A stretch of DNA of 64,000 nucleotides from Hetaerina americana (GCA_022747635.1 JAKTNV010000238.1:62001-126000), one strand, 5' to 3'; shown: positions 33,150 through 45,234, numbered from the stretch's first letter. Translations and numbers: made by a program. Notes: a model not told the origin generated them from the sequence alone.

Positions 33150-33345
33150 GACTGGGAGGTCGGGACAGATTTAATTCTAGTGGTAACTCAAGAAGCAGGA
33201 TGGACAATAGTAGTTAATAATTTAAGAAAGATAACAATTTTCTAGTGGAAACGAGAGCAGCCGTTACCATCATTGATAGTAAAAAATTTCCTTTTGGCCA
33301 ATTAAGGAATTCTGATTACAATTCTCGGGTGAGAAGCGCGTCAGG
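33150..33345 (+). pseudogene. Gypsy-3 protease remnant, active site mutated
   Basis: Reads LVETRAAVTIIDSKKF where the family has LVDTGAAVTIL: the catalytic DTG is ETR. VRSASGHPLPI follows as in Gypsy-2. Frames shift twice within it. Confidence 0.65.
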
Positions 33346-33462
33346 TCATCCCTTGCCAATCATCGGAGAGAGTTCGTGCAATTTTTGATTGATCATAAAT
33401 TATATCCCCATGACATCTTAGCGTAACTTTTAACGGAGTCATCCGCTAATGTGCATTTCAAT

Positions 33463-33684
33463 GCAACAATTTCAGAGTGTAAAAATCATTCGCCTTGACT
33501 GGGATTCGAACCCAGATCCTTCAATATCCGGTCGAGTGCTGTTGTTCCCTTAAAAGCCCCAAAATTTCAGAGTTTAAGAGGACGCCTCGGTAGCTTAAGT
33601 GGCTAAAGCACTCCACCGGATATTGCGGGATCTGGGTTTGAATCCCAGTCAAGGCGAATGATTTAAACACTCTGAAATTGTTGC
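33463..33684. repeat. tRNA-like foldback (83-bp inverted arms)
   Basis: Arms 33463-33545 and 33602-33684 are imperfect inverted copies separated by 56 bases. Each contains a tRNA-like half with B box (GGTTCGAATCC in the left arm on minus; GGTTTGAATCC in the right arm). The outer ends are GCAACAATTTCAGAGTGT and its complement. It interrupts Gypsy-3 between protease and the LDFM block. Confidence 0.75.
33584..33656 (+). tRNA. tRNA-like sequence in foldback (pseudo-tRNA or SINE head)
   Basis: 73 nt. Acceptor GCCTCGG can pair with most of TCAAGGC. The D arm is GCTT/AAGC with A-box TAGCTTAAGTGG, and the T arm is CTGGG/CCCAG. The anticodon stem is poor, so no isotype is assigned. Probably the head of a SINE rather than a working tRNA gene. 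Confidence 0.4.
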
Positions 33685-33693
33685 CTTGATTTT

Positions 33694-34719
33694 ATGGTTT
33701 GTTACGGGAAAAGTATATCGTTCAATAAACGGAAAATAAGAATGGGTGAGGGACACGAGACATACCTTAAATCTAATTGCGTAACATCGCAGATGAACGA
33801 GCCCATAGGCGCCCATGAAATTGGAGTTTCCGAAGAGGTCAAGGCGTTTGATTCTTTCATTTATGGTATAATTAATGGCAATGATTCGCAAATGGCCACG
33901 TATAATTTAGCATCCCTTGAGGAAAAAACGATAAGCGACACTAAAAACCAAAGTGCTTTTCCGGCAGAGATAATGAAATGTAACTCGCGAATAAACGGCA
34001 GTATGGAGGGAATTTGTTTTCAAGTAACGACGGAGGAATCGACAGAAGGGAATAAGGATAACGGATCTCTAAATAAGGATTCACAGAAATTAGCAGAGGT
34101 GGCGAAGGCCGAAAGAGTCATAGAGAGGTTGCCACCCGCGTCGCAAGCAAGCTGCACCGCTAGGGACGAAGTTAATGGCGATGTCTTCGAGGTTTCCACC
34201 GACTCCCGGTTTGGGATAAAGAAGTCGGGTGATGATTTTGTTTTTTCGCCAGTAAGAGAGGATAGATTTGTTGTCCCCTTGTGCGATGGCAAAGTTCGCG
34301 AAACTCAGACCGGCGCTAGTAATGGGATTTGCCGATCGAGCAAAATTGTATCAGAGGAATCTATTAGAGTAGCGCCGTTATCCGTTGTGTTGTCGAAGAT
34401 AAAGAGTCAGATGGTTGAAGGCAAAGAAGTGCGAGTCATTGGAAGCGAGAGAGATTTATTTATTCTGCCGAGCATTGCTTCGGTGTCACCTGAAGGCAAT
34501 GTCCCCATATTACTTTGTATCATTCGTAGCAGCGAACAAAAGGTAAAAAAGGGCAATGTAGTTGAGGTGGCGCCATTCCGGGAGGAAGTTCAGGCACCCC
34601 TCACTAACTGGGTAGACGCTGAGGACGAAAACTTCTGGCCAGATCCTTCCGCGCGTAGGGGCACGTGTCCACTCTCTAAACATCATTTTTTAGGGATGCC
34701 GAGAGGAAGAGGCAGTTAA
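33694..34719 (+). pseudogene. Gypsy-3 pol linker between protease and RT
   Basis: An open frame of 341 codons. Its start is within LDFM(E)K-like sequence continuing the protease. Residues ~225-310 read VAPLSVVLSKIKS, then GNVPILLCIIRSSEQKVKKGN. This resembles the beta-rich stretch before the RT of Gypsy elements (the P.S...V.I......V.VL N.S...V..G. pattern). The last ~15 codons are read into the adjacent LINE. RT is absent. The first ~220 residues match nothing I know. Confidence 0.45.
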
Positions 34720-35293
34720 TTCGCGTCCGAGAGTTAGGCCCTGATCGCGTGAAGGGGGTGGGACCGGCGCAATAAGAACGCACTGCGTCAATCGCTCGAA
34801 TCAGTGAGAGTGCCTGGCTTGGATAGTATGTCACCCCATCCCTTCCGGAGGCACTACCCTCTCGGCGGTAGTTGGAGTTGAAATCTCCGCCCAATATGGC
34901 CCTCCCCAAGAAAGAATACTGGTAGGGGAGAAGGAGTTCATTAAAATTTGTTTCGCGCTCTGTCCTCGCGCGCTCACCGGAGGGAGCGTAAAGGTTCGTG
35001 ATATGGATACCATTCACGATAGCGAACGTTTTTCGGTCTGATGCGTGGCGGCGAACATGAGAGAACGAAATGCCATTTCGGACTAGGGTGGTGGCGAAAT
35101 TGCCGAAAGCCTGAAAGATGTTTGTATCCCAGAGTATGTCCTCTTTTACCTCTTCAAGGAGGATTACATCAGCCCTGAGATCGCGGGGAAAACGTTGGAC
35201 TGCACTTTTTAAAGCGTTATAAACACCAGCAATATTAAACGAAATAATATTAATTGGTGGAATGAGAGGACAGCTATGGGCACCGGACATCAC
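34676..35293 (-). pseudogene. LINE-4 ORF2 endonuclease
   Basis: An open frame of 205 codons on minus. ISFNIAGVYNALKSA is the N-terminal strand with catalytic N; ILLEEVKED corresponds to the .LQE. glutamate; ILGGDFNSNY is the GD.N catalytic block; and a TRIN stretch lies near the end (SRTRINCLF, where D is usual in .RID.I). It would nick target DNA. Truncated right before the SDH histidine region. Confidence 0.7.
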
Positions 35294-36660
35294 TTACCAG
35301 AGTCCTGGTCTTGGCTTACGTCGCTTCGGTCGCCGCTCGAGCCCAAGCGACAAGAGCTTCGCCGCTTCCCAGGACGCTTCGTCCGACGGGCCGACGATCG
35401 AGGCCTCGAGTTGTCACTGCATACCTCCCCCTCGACCTAGTCCGAAGAAGAAGACCCAGCCGTGGTCTCTACGAAGAGCGGGTAACTCGGCAGCGTTCAA
35501 CGGGGGGCATTCTTTTAGGCAGCACAGCTGGTGACCGGCCCAACCCAGGAGGTGGCCTCGGGGGGGGCGGGAGCGGACTGGAGGTCATCTGCCGAAGGGG
35601 CTCCGTCGGGAGAAATCGGAGGAGATAGATCGAATTGGTCCACCTCTAGAGGAGCCCTGGGAATATTGCGGACACCTTGGCTTTCCTCCACCTTGGCCTT
35701 CTTGGTTGCAACGGGCGCAGGTGCGGCGCTGACCCTCGTAGATGATGATGGCCCGGTTGCCGCCAATGGGGAGGTACGACAGGATATTTCTTTCCACCGT
35801 CATCCGCACCACTGTCGTACCTGTCAGCACGCGCGCCATTTGGTCGCCCTCCCACCTGTTCTCCCACGAGCGATGGATTTTTCCAAAACGTTGAAGCTCA
35901 CTTGTTATATCTTCCAATGGGGTCTCCACGGGAAGACGAAGAACCCTGACATTACAAGGGCTACCAAAGGTCTCGTCAATGCTAATCGTCGTCCTCGGAT
36001 CGTTAGGGATGGAAACGGTAGCTTTCGTGGGATATAATATAGAATCCTCTTCATAGTAGCTTCAGTTGCCAACTTCAGGGATACCAAATGGCGGTTATAT
36101 CCAAATTAGACCGCCGCAATCTTTTCCGGTGTGAGGCCCAGTGACTCTAGTGTAAGGAGGTGGACCTCCAACGGAGCAGGGGCCTTCGCCTTATCGTCAA
36201 TTTGCAAGGCGAGCGTATCCACGTGATGTTCGACCATTTTGAAACAAATCAAATTGAGCACGCCAGCGCGAAAAAATGGAGAGCGCACCGAAAGCACTCC
36301 AAGAAAGAAATAAACACTCGTGCGCACTCCCTCCCCGCTACACGCGACCGTTGGTAGCAAATAAAAATGAGCCTGAGCTCTACACCAAGAGCCAAGGCCA
36401 GTCTTGATCCAGCAAACAGAACGAAAGCACGACCTTCCCGGCAGCAGAAGTCGAGAGTTAAACCGCACGCTTCTTGATGAACTAGGCGGTCAACCGCCGC
36501 TCGACACAAAACACGATCGGAACCTCGACTTCCGAGTTAGTCCGGCACCGCCGCTCTCCGAATCCCGGCGGCCGAAGCCTCGGACGCCGGCGAAATTGAG
36601 ACACTCGGTGAACACAGGCAGGACATGCCTGTGCTCTGCTATCGAGGCCTCCTCTTAAAC
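34690..36660 (-). mobile_element. Minus-strand LINE, 5' portion only (LINE-4)
   Basis: Reads ORF1 then an AP-type endonuclease from right to left and stops at about 34690, before any RT. The 5' part is kept and the 3' part lost, the reverse of usual LINE truncation. The sequence is GC-rich. The clade is not resolved. Confidence 0.65.
35300..36237 (-). pseudogene. LINE-4 ORF1 with zinc knuckle
   Basis: The likely start is ATG at 36237 (MVEHHVDTLALQI). The reading continues in several frames: 36106-36237, then 35905-36087 (ATMKRILYYIPRKLPFPSLT), then 35585-35929 (VETPLEDITSELQRFGKI, GGNRAIIIYEGQRRTCARCNQ). The CARCNQEGQ segment is a damaged CCHC knuckle. An Arg/Ser-rich tail reaches about 35300. 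RNA-binding ORF1 by architecture. Several frameshifts. Confidence 0.6.
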
Positions 36661-37440
<780 letters not shown>

Positions 37441-40430
37441 CCCTCCCCGGACTACAATCTTGACGTGGTGGAATGGCTCGTGCGTTCCGATGACACCTAG
37501 AGCTGTGCTGGCGGGAGTAATATTAATTGCTCCTGGTAGGGTCACCAATGCCAGATAGGTCGAAGGTAAGGAGCCAGACGAAAGGTAGTCCACGCAGCGT
37601 CTGTTCCTCAGTGAGGCGGCTGCGATGGCGTCGGACCCAAGTGGGGCGGCCAAGAAGTCATGGTGTCACGTTAAACAAACCCTAAGGGTTAACCCTTGCA
37701 AGAGAAAACCGGCAGCAGCAGGACAGAAAACGCAGCAGGAGTAGACCAAATTAATTAGAATAGGAACGTGGAATGTTAGGACAATGATGAGGACAGGGAA
37801 AGCGGAGAATGATAACCGAGAGATGGAAAGGGGAAATATCGATATTTTAGGTCCATGCGAGGTAAGATGGAAATATAGCGGGAATTATTGGAGTGATAAG
37901 TATAGAATAATATACAGCGGCGGCGACGAGAGCCAACGAGGGGTTGCTATAGTAATAAATGAAGAGGTAGGGAGAAGCGTAGTCAACATAGAGCAGGTAA
38001 CAGAATACTACTAGTAGAGATAAAAACAGAACCGACGAACTTGGTAATTATTCAGGTATACATGCAACCGAGCAACCAGAAGGCAGAGGAGGACGATAGG
38101 ATATACGATCAGTTAGCGGACATAATCGCGTTTGAACCTGCAGGGAAACATTTGATAGTGATGGGGGATTGGAATGCGACGGTAGGCGAAGGAAGAGATG
38201 GTGATGAGGTCAGGGACTACGGTTTAGGCACAAGGAATGACCGCGGGGAGAAAGCAGTTAAGTTCTGCTGGAGACGGGCTAGTCACCACCAACACTTGGT
38301 TTAGACACCACAAAAGATGCAGGTATACATGGAAAATGCCAAGTGACTCAGAAAGGTATCAGCTAGATTATATCCTGGTTAGGCACAGGTTTAGCAACAG
38401 TGTGATAAATTCGCACAGCTTCCCGGGAGCGGATGCGGACTGAGACCACAATTTAGTTATTATGAACTGTAGCGTCCGTTTCGAAAAGATACAGCAGGGG
38501 CGGCGAGTTGGAAAATGGAATGTAGAAGCATTAAATGGTTTGAAAATGAAGGAATTGAAACAGGTGGTAGAGGAAATCATGGCGGATGATGAAAAGCTAC
38601 GTACTATCAAGGAAAAATGGGAATGTATCAAGAAAGGGTTGTCTAAAGTTGCAAAAGACACTATTGGAATCGTTAACGCTAAAAGGGCCACGAAGCCATG
38701 GATCACGGATGAGATGATTACAAAGATGGATGACCGGCAAAAATAGAAGAATGTAAATACAAAATTAGGCAAAATGAAGTACAAAGAATTAAAAAATAAA
38801 TTGAGGCGGGCAACAAATAAAGCAAAGAAGCATGGTGGAAGACAGTGCGAGGATATGGAAAGTCTGCAGAGGAAGGGTAAAATCGGTGCGCTGTACAGCA
38901 AAGTTAACTCTTTATCGGGAAGTAAGAAAGAGAGATCAACGATCGCAGTTAGAGATAAGGTGGGTAAGGTAAAATTGGATGCAGGGAAGATCCAAGAGAG
39001 ATGGATGGAATATAAGGAAGAACTGTAATAATAAAGAACTTAGACAAACAAAGTTAGACATAGAAGAGGAACATGACGTAGAGGAAGATAGCTTAGGTCC
39101 AGGCATACTAGACAATGAGATAGAAAGGGCATTAAGGGAGATGAAACTAAATGAGGCCATGGGGGTGGATAACATTCCCACCGAACTTTTAAAAGGCTTA
39201 GGAAAATGTGGGAGGAAGAGGCTTTATGGGCTGATCCGTAGTATTTATGAGGAGGGAATCTGGCCGGAAGACTTTGTGAGATCATTTTTAATTCCAATTC
39301 CAAAAAGGTTAGGGGAAAATCATGTGAGGACTACAGGATGATAGGTTTGATATCCCATGAAGCTAAAGTTGTTCTCAGGATTATAAACAAAAGGATAGAG
39401 AATAGGGCAAATGATTACTTAGGGGAGGATCAGTTTGGGTTTAGGAAGGGGAAAGATACGCGTGATGCCATTGCAGTAATGAGATTATTAATTGTGAGGA
39501 ATATAGAACAGAACCAGGATGCATTTGCCTGTTTTGTAGCTTTCGAAAAAGCATTTGATAGAGTGAATTGAGAAAAACTAATGAGTATATTGCAGGAAAT
39601 AGGAATAGATTGGCGGGACAGGAGGCTAATCCGCAACCTGTATATGTCTCTGAACACTCAGATGCGAGTGAGGAATTGGGAGTCCGGTTGAGCAGGGTTA
39701 GGAAGAGGTGTCAGACAGGGTTGCCCATTATCACCGTTACTGTTCAACCTATATGCCGAGGAAATGATGAAAGAGGCATGGGAAGAACTGGAGGTATGAA
39801 TGAAGGTGGGTGGGGAATTTGTAAAATCAGTTAGGTTTGCCGATGACCAAGCTTTAGTTTGTCAGTTAGCCAAGGGCTTGGAAGCATTGCTTACTGAATT
39901 GGAAATTCAGTGCGACAGAATGGGATGAGAATCAATATTAATAAAACAAAGGTTAAGCGATTGTCTAGAAAGAAAAATGCTAAGCTAAACATTAAAATAG
40001 GAGGGCAAAAACCAGAGCAGATAGAAAGTTTACATACCTCGGTAGTTTTTTGGACCAACACGTTCAAAGTAGTAGGGACGTAAGAAGAAGAATCGTGCTA
40101 GGCAAAGAGGCTTTCACAAGGAGGGGCGAGTTGATGACAGGGACGTTGAGAAAGGATGTTAAAAAAAGACTCGTAAAAACACTGATATGGACTATAGCTA
40201 TGTACGGTGCGGCGTGCAGAGGGGCTTGTTTGGAACAATCCTACAGAGGCAGGAAAAAAGGGTGAAGGGGGTATTTACCGGCATTGGGATATTGAGGACT
40301 GTGATAGAGGAGAGAATGTTAGACAAACAAGGAAATGGAAGGAGTAGGATAGGGAAGTTGGACGGGATGAAGGGAGGCAGAGAGCACTCAGAGATGAAGA
40401 GGGACTTGATGGAGTAGGATGCTGGATTTT
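37441..40430 (+). mobile_element. RTE-like LINE, longest copy
   Basis: Begins right after the (AT)n tract and spans a leader, endonuclease and RT to about 40430. Fragments of the same family lie at 1302-2060, 11777-12425, 19755-20690 (antisense) and 44204-44950. The single-ORF organisation fits RTE; the clade is inferred from motifs. Confidence 0.75.
37757..40420 (+). pseudogene. RTE-like endonuclease-reverse transcriptase, broken
   Basis: The endonuclease starts at RIGTWNVRTMMRTGK (37757) and contains HLIVMGDWNATVGEG (38147). The RT contains NEAMGVDNIPTELLKG (39150), EDQFGFRKGKDTRDAI (39424), FVAFEKAFDRVN (39534), RQGCPLSPLLFNLYAEEMM (39714 on, other frame) and VRFADDQALV (39830). At least two stops and several frameshifts split it, including a stop directly after FDRVN (the usual W codon reads TGA). 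It would nick DNA and reverse transcribe; inactive here. Confidence 0.8.
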
Positions 40431-40635
40431 GTGTTTTTTTATGAGACACAAAATGTTTTATTTAGTAGCTTTGTCCATCCAAAAACATACCTAAAAGGGT
40501 AGATTACATAATAATACTATATGTATATATTTATATATATATATATACATAAATATATATAAACACATAAAAATACAGATGTAGATTTTTAAACCATAGG
40601 GACACAAAGAAAGGACACTCACTATATATTGTTTT

Positions 40636-40672
40636 GATGTTTCAATGGCTCTGCTGTTGTCCTCAGACTGGC
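40636..40672 (-). ncRNA. Hammerhead-like core in PLE-2 inverted terminal repeat
   Basis: On the minus strand, CTGAGGA fits the CUGANGA core, then a 16-base stem II region, then GAAAC. The expected GUC after GAAAC reads AUC, consistent with CpG decay. Confidence 0.4.
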
Positions 40673-40929
40673 CTTCTCGTGGAATAGCGGAGGGGACATG
40701 TGCGGGGGAGGGACGAGGGAGGGAGGGGTAAGGGACCAATGGGAAATGAACAAGGGGGTGGGAGGCAGGCATGTGATACATGCAGTGTGCTTGGTTCAGC
40801 ACAACAACACGACCATTCTCATGGCCACAATAGACAATACATCTCTGTACACCTCCATTCCCAACAAAGAAGGCTGAGAAGCCCTGCAATATTAACTCTC
40901 CCTACGATCCACACAACACACCCCATCCA

Positions 40930-41700
40930 CAGATTTGCTCATCAAACAGAGTAAAATTGTTCTCACCAAAAATGCTTTTCAATTCAACGAGAAAATATAT
41001 TTACAAATAAAAGGCACTGCAATGGGAACACGTATGGCTCTTACATACGCCAAACTTTTTATGGGTAAACTAGAACATGACTTTCTGCAATAACAAACCC
41101 TCAAACCACTCTTCTGGGCCCACTATTTCAATGATATTTTCCTCCTTTGGTTCCTCAGACGCAAAAATTTATCTCCTTTTATTTCCTCTCTCAAATCCTC
41201 ATTAGTATCATTCACTTCTTCCATACCCGACTCGAATATCACTTTCCTGTATATTAACATTCACCTCCAAAACAATACCTTTTATACCTCAGTCCACGTT
41301 AAACCAACTAGTAAGAACAGTAGCTTGATTTCGACAGCTGCCATCCACCTCATGCAAAGCGCTCCATCCCATTCTCTCTCAGTCTGATGCTTCCGTCTCT
41401 GAAACAACATCCCCTCCCAAAAGAAGTACTTGTATCAGCTACATGACTCTCTGAGAAAATAGGGTACCCTGAATGCTACTGAACAGTAAAATCCTGACCC
41501 TCAACCAAATACACTCCCCTCATCAAACCAAACTGCCCAAAAAGCCCTAATATTATCACCACTTTCTTCCCCGGAACACACAAAATTAAACATTTAATCC
41601 GTGAACTCTTCACAATTATTAATGACAATCAGTCAACATCAATTTATTCTAACCTTGTCCCTCTGTTTTGTTTAAATGCCCATCAAACTTGCGAGACATT
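40930..41700 (+). pseudogene. PLE-2 reverse transcriptase remnant
   Basis: Frame-hopping shows NAFQFNEKIYLQIKGTAMGT and then AKLFMGKLEHDFL, matching PLE RT block ..GTAMG...AP.YANLFM. Next is LFWAHYFNDIFLLWF, where the catalytic YxDD reads YFND. Later come FLYINIHLQNNTFYTSVHVK and HKIKHLIRELFTIIN. Multiple stops. The GIY-YIG domain is missing. The family differs from PLE-1, which reads QTDGLAMGSP at the same block. Confidence 0.65.
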
Positions 41701-41701
41701 T

Positions 41702-42004
41702 TCAGGGTTTAGGAAGGGGAAGGATAGGTACTGTTTTGGAACATTTTAGAGCTGTTGGAAAATCTCCTGTCTCAAAACATAAATTGACTAACATTGCTAA
41801 TGGTTCCGCAATGAGCACAATAATGTCCTTTATTAGGGAGTTAGAAAGACCATAAATATCCTTACTGTTGGATTTTTTAAATTTTTTAACAGTCGATATA
41901 ATATCAAGGTGAGTACCAAAATTCCATTTAAAATTTAAATTATTCGGAGGAAGATTTTGCAGCATATTACCAATATTGGCAGCATCAACTATTTGAGAGA
42001 ACAA
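41702..42004 (-). pseudogene. LINE RT N-terminal fragment
   Basis: 100 codons reading TVKKFKKSNSKDIYGLSNSL and DFPTALKCSKTVPILPLPKP, matching RT domain 0-1 of CR1/L2-type LINEs (K..KS.D.YGLS..LIK...; F...LK.A.V.P..K). Shifted one frame from the endonuclease ORF. Truncated before the catalytic region. Confidence 0.65.
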
Positions 42005-42099
42005 ATTGTCTTCAACAGCTTTTAAAAAAAAATTATTTACAGCATCTGGGGTGAAAGGAAGATTTTCTTTTCCATTACCATGACCAACGTCTTGATTGA

Positions 42100-43158
42100 T
42101 TATACTCCATGCTGCCTTTTGTTTATTTTTGCATTCAATATAAAATCCTTGTAAGCACTATTTTTTGAACACCTAACTAAATTATAATAATCTCTTTTGT
42201 ATTTCAAGTAAGCCTCTTTGTCATGCTGGCCTCCACTGGTTTGGTATGAGTGGTAGTAACTAAGTAAATCATTTCTAAGAGCTAATAACTCCCCAGCATA
42301 CCAGAGATTTTTTTTATTTTTAGTGGGGATAGAGTTTAGAATTTTTTTAGGAAAGCATTGCTCAAAAATGCCTAGGAAATTACCTAAAAAACTTGAAAAA
42401 CATGTTTGTTCTACAGAGTCTGTGCAAAAACCATGCCAATCAATACAAGATAGAAGCAGTTGGAAACTCTCTAAACCTTCTATTGTTATGGGCCTCACGA
42501 TTATGGTTTTACCTCTATTTGGATATATCTTTTGAGTTATTTGAGTATTAAAAGTGAAGCTTATGCCTTGATGGTCAGATAGGAGATAGTTAATAACACT
42601 TATACTGTACAGTTCAGGACCATAATTGGTAATTACATTATCTAGGCAGGCAGAAAGTCGAGTACGCTGTTTGTTTGCCCAGTATAAATTATAAGAAAGC
42701 AAAAGATTTTCAAGAACCTGACAATCACTAGTTTTTAGTGTTATGTCAATGTTGAGATCTCCACAAATTATGATATTGGCATTCAGAGTCAAGAATAGGG
42801 ATAGTACTAGTTCCAGTTGATTGCAGAAGTGTTCAAAAACACCATTAGGGGAGCGATGCACAGAAGCAATGATCAAATTCAGGTCCTTCAATATGATCGC
42901 AGATATTTCAAAGTGCAATTCCAGACAGAATTTGTCCAAGTCAATTACCTTGAAGGGCATACCTTTAAGGACATAAATACAGGTACCACCGTTTTTTGCT
43001 ACAGATCGGCAGTAGAATGATGCCCAGCCAAAATCACTAATGTTATACACATCAAATTCATTTTTTGCAATCCAGTTCTCATTGAGACATAGCACATTGT
43101 AGCCACCATGTTTGACTATTGCCTCTATCTCCGTTATCTTATTACGTAGACATCTCAC
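42100..43158 (-). pseudogene. LINE ORF2 endonuclease (S3)
   Basis: An open frame of 352 codons starting at 43158. The AP-endonuclease domain covers ~residues 1-205: CLNENWI (catalytic E), NGGTCIYV, IASVHRSPNG, IIICGDLNIDI (catalytic D/N) and LLSDHQGISF (terminal SDH). The rest is the linker toward RT, with WYAGELLALRNDLL and YKRDYYNLVRCSKNSAYKDF, a typical pre-RT helix region. The domain's catalytic residues are intact although the element as a whole is truncated. Confidence 0.8.
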
Positions 43159-43188
43159 ATTTTGGCAAAATAAATTAATACTATCTAG

Positions 43189-44196
43189 TCAAAAGGACTT
43201 TGGTTTTGATATTCCCGTTTGGAGGCGGGTAACACGTTTCTCTAAGGAACACTTTTCCGTAGTGTTATCGGTGTGGCCCCTTGTTGCTGAGGTGGATACT
43301 GGCGCATCACTAGTTTTCAACTCGGAGTTCGGATTTACCACCGCAGCTGACCCTTCAGCAATATTCTCTGTCTCTTCATGAGTAGGGGTCAGTTTCCGCG
43401 GTTTTGGGGGGAAAAATTTCCCAACTTTCACTTCTACTGGCCAAATATCTTCTTTAAGAAGTTGATCCTTAAGGCTAATTGGCGCACAGAGTTTAAAAGA
43501 ATTATAAACTTCACCAACTCTCAAACTTTCACATTTGAAGTCATTCCCAGGAAATATTCCGGACAGATGCTTCACAATGTCATCAGGCGTTGCATTGGAC
43601 TGGACACGACCAACGTAGAAGAGAGTCTTGCGAGGAACTCCCACAAAATTGCACGTAACAGCAGGCTGCTTACAACTCCCAAAAACCGTATTTCGTTTGC
43701 GTTTGTTTCTCTGGTAATTGACCTTTTGAAAACCTTCCTCGTCAGTAACGATGGATTCGAAACTCATGGTGTTAAATTTTGCATTCCCATTTTTGGGGCA
43801 CAATTTGGAGTTGTCACTCACTATTGAGGCCTAATTGTTCATTGACTTCAGGTTTCAATTCCGTAGACAACGTTACAGCTTCCTTTGCAATTGGCTGCAA
43901 GGTAGTACTTTCCGTGGATCCGGTAGATTGGAGAGTTTGTAACTCCATTTTCAAATTTTCAATGTCGGCCGCCATATTGTAAATATTGGGCTTATTTACA
44001 CGGCATAAAAACACTTCCAGTAAATGTCATGGCAGTCCGAGAGAGCTTTTAATGTTATATCACTTAAGCCGGAGCATTTATGGTGACATACACCTGAGCA
44101 AATATTGCAACTAACGACCATATCACGTACTTCGACTCGTGTTTTACAAGAGCCACATCGTTGTACGGCCAAAGTTGACGCAATCTTGAACAACAA
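43189..44196 (-). pseudogene. LINE ORF1 with PHD-like finger, frameshifted (S3)
   Basis: Same three pieces as at 294-1301: finger 43996-44196, coiled coil 43814-44014, basic segment 43189-43821. The same single-base frameshift after WKC is present in both copies, so it predates the duplication. Confidence 0.65.
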
Positions 44197-44203
44197 TGCA
44201 GAG

Positions 44204-44950
44204 GAAATGAAGAGGAAATGATGAAAGAGGCATTGGAAGAACTGGAGGTAGGAATGAAAGTGGGCGGGGAATTGGTAAAATTAATTAGGTTTGCGGATGA
44301 CCAAGCTTTAGTTGGTCAGCCAGCCAAGGGGTTGTAAGGATTCCTGAGTGAATTGGAAATTCAAGGCGACAGGTATGGGATGAAAATCAATATTAATAAA
44401 ACAAAGGATATGCAATTTTCTAGAAAGAAAAATGCTAAGCTAAACATTAAAATAGGAGGGCAAAAACTAATGCAGGTAGAATAGTTGACGTATCTCTGAA
44501 GCATTTTGGACCAACACGGTCAAAGTAGTAGGGACGTATGGAGAAGAATTACGCTAGGCACAGAGGCTTTCATAAGGAGGAGAGAGTTGATTAATGGAAC
44601 GTTGAGTAAGGATATTAAAAAAAGACTCGGGAAACTTTTGATATGGTGCACAGTTATATAAGGAAATGTGGTCATTGAAGCAGGAGAATTGTCGTGGACT
44701 GGAGGCTTATGACATGTGGGTGTTAAGAAAATGGAGAAGGTGAAATGGACCGAGAAGAAAACCAATGAGAAAGTACTTGGTATGGTGGGTGAAGAGAGGT
44801 GTTGGTTGGGAGAAATCCTATTGAGGCAGTAAAAATGGATGAAGGGCATATTGACCGACAGGGGACTGTTCAAGATGGTAATAGAGGGGAGATTGTGAGG
44901 CAAGCAAGAAAAGGGAATTAACAGGATAAGAATGTTCCATTTAAGGATTT
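44204..44950 (+). pseudogene. RTE-like LINE 3' fragment (S3)
   Basis: Copy of 1302-2060, with FADDQAL kept and the same stops. Duplicated with its neighbours. Confidence 0.75.
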
Positions 44951-44954
44951 AAAT

Positions 44955-45230
44955 TCCTTCTAGATTATTATTATTAGGAGTTAATTTCATTATTTCCTTG
45001 AAAATTGTATCTTAGCACAACAGTCTGATTTACCTAATTTCTCTTAAATTTTTAGTAGTTCTAAGGTTAATTTGTCCATAAAGACATTGCCTCATTCTGC
45101 TTCCAATAATAATTTCAATGCCCATATTTTCATGAAGAATTTCTAGTCTTTGAGCTATTTTTGTATCATCATGATACCTGATTTGCCCTGTAAAATTAAA
45201 CCTACATATGTTTTATATCATTATTATGAA
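44955..45230 (-). pseudogene. Minus-strand LINE 3' end (S3)
   Basis: Copy of 2061-2335, with ATT-rich tail at its left. Confidence 0.35.
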
Positions 45231-45234
45231 TAAA

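Larger units (their letters stand above)
31641..34690 (+). mobile_element. Gypsy-type retrotransposon remnant, truncated before RT (Gypsy-3)
   Basis: Gag, three CCHC knuckles, a mutated protease and a pol linker, then cut at about 34690 by a minus-strand LINE. It carries two later insertions: a SINE (31915-32236) and a tRNA-like foldback (33463-33684). Related to Gypsy-2 by gag (HLSSWNE) and protease context. Confidence 0.7.
40436..41700 (+). mobile_element. Penelope-like element PLE-2, decayed
   Basis: An inverted pseudo-LTR-like stretch (about 40560-40690, minus orientation, with a hammerhead-like core) precedes a degraded plus-strand RT. It ends at about 41700 against a minus-strand LINE. 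AT-rich simple repeats lie at 40515-40565. Confidence 0.6.
41702..44200 (-). mobile_element. LINE with PHD-type ORF1 (copy S3)
   Basis: Full ORF1, ORF2 endonuclease and the beginning of RT, read leftward. It ends at 41702 inside RT against PLE-2, so the 3' half is lost. The part from 42896 on is the S1/S3 duplicated segment. Confidence 0.75.

Noticed and set aside
33584..33656. A functional tRNA gene
   Set aside because: The anticodon stem does not fold well and it lies in an inverted tRNA-like pair, so a SINE head is more likely.
33694..34719. A host gene of 341 codons
   Set aside because: It sits in frame after Gypsy protease sequence, its second half resembles the pre-RT linker of Gypsy pol, and its end runs into a LINE.
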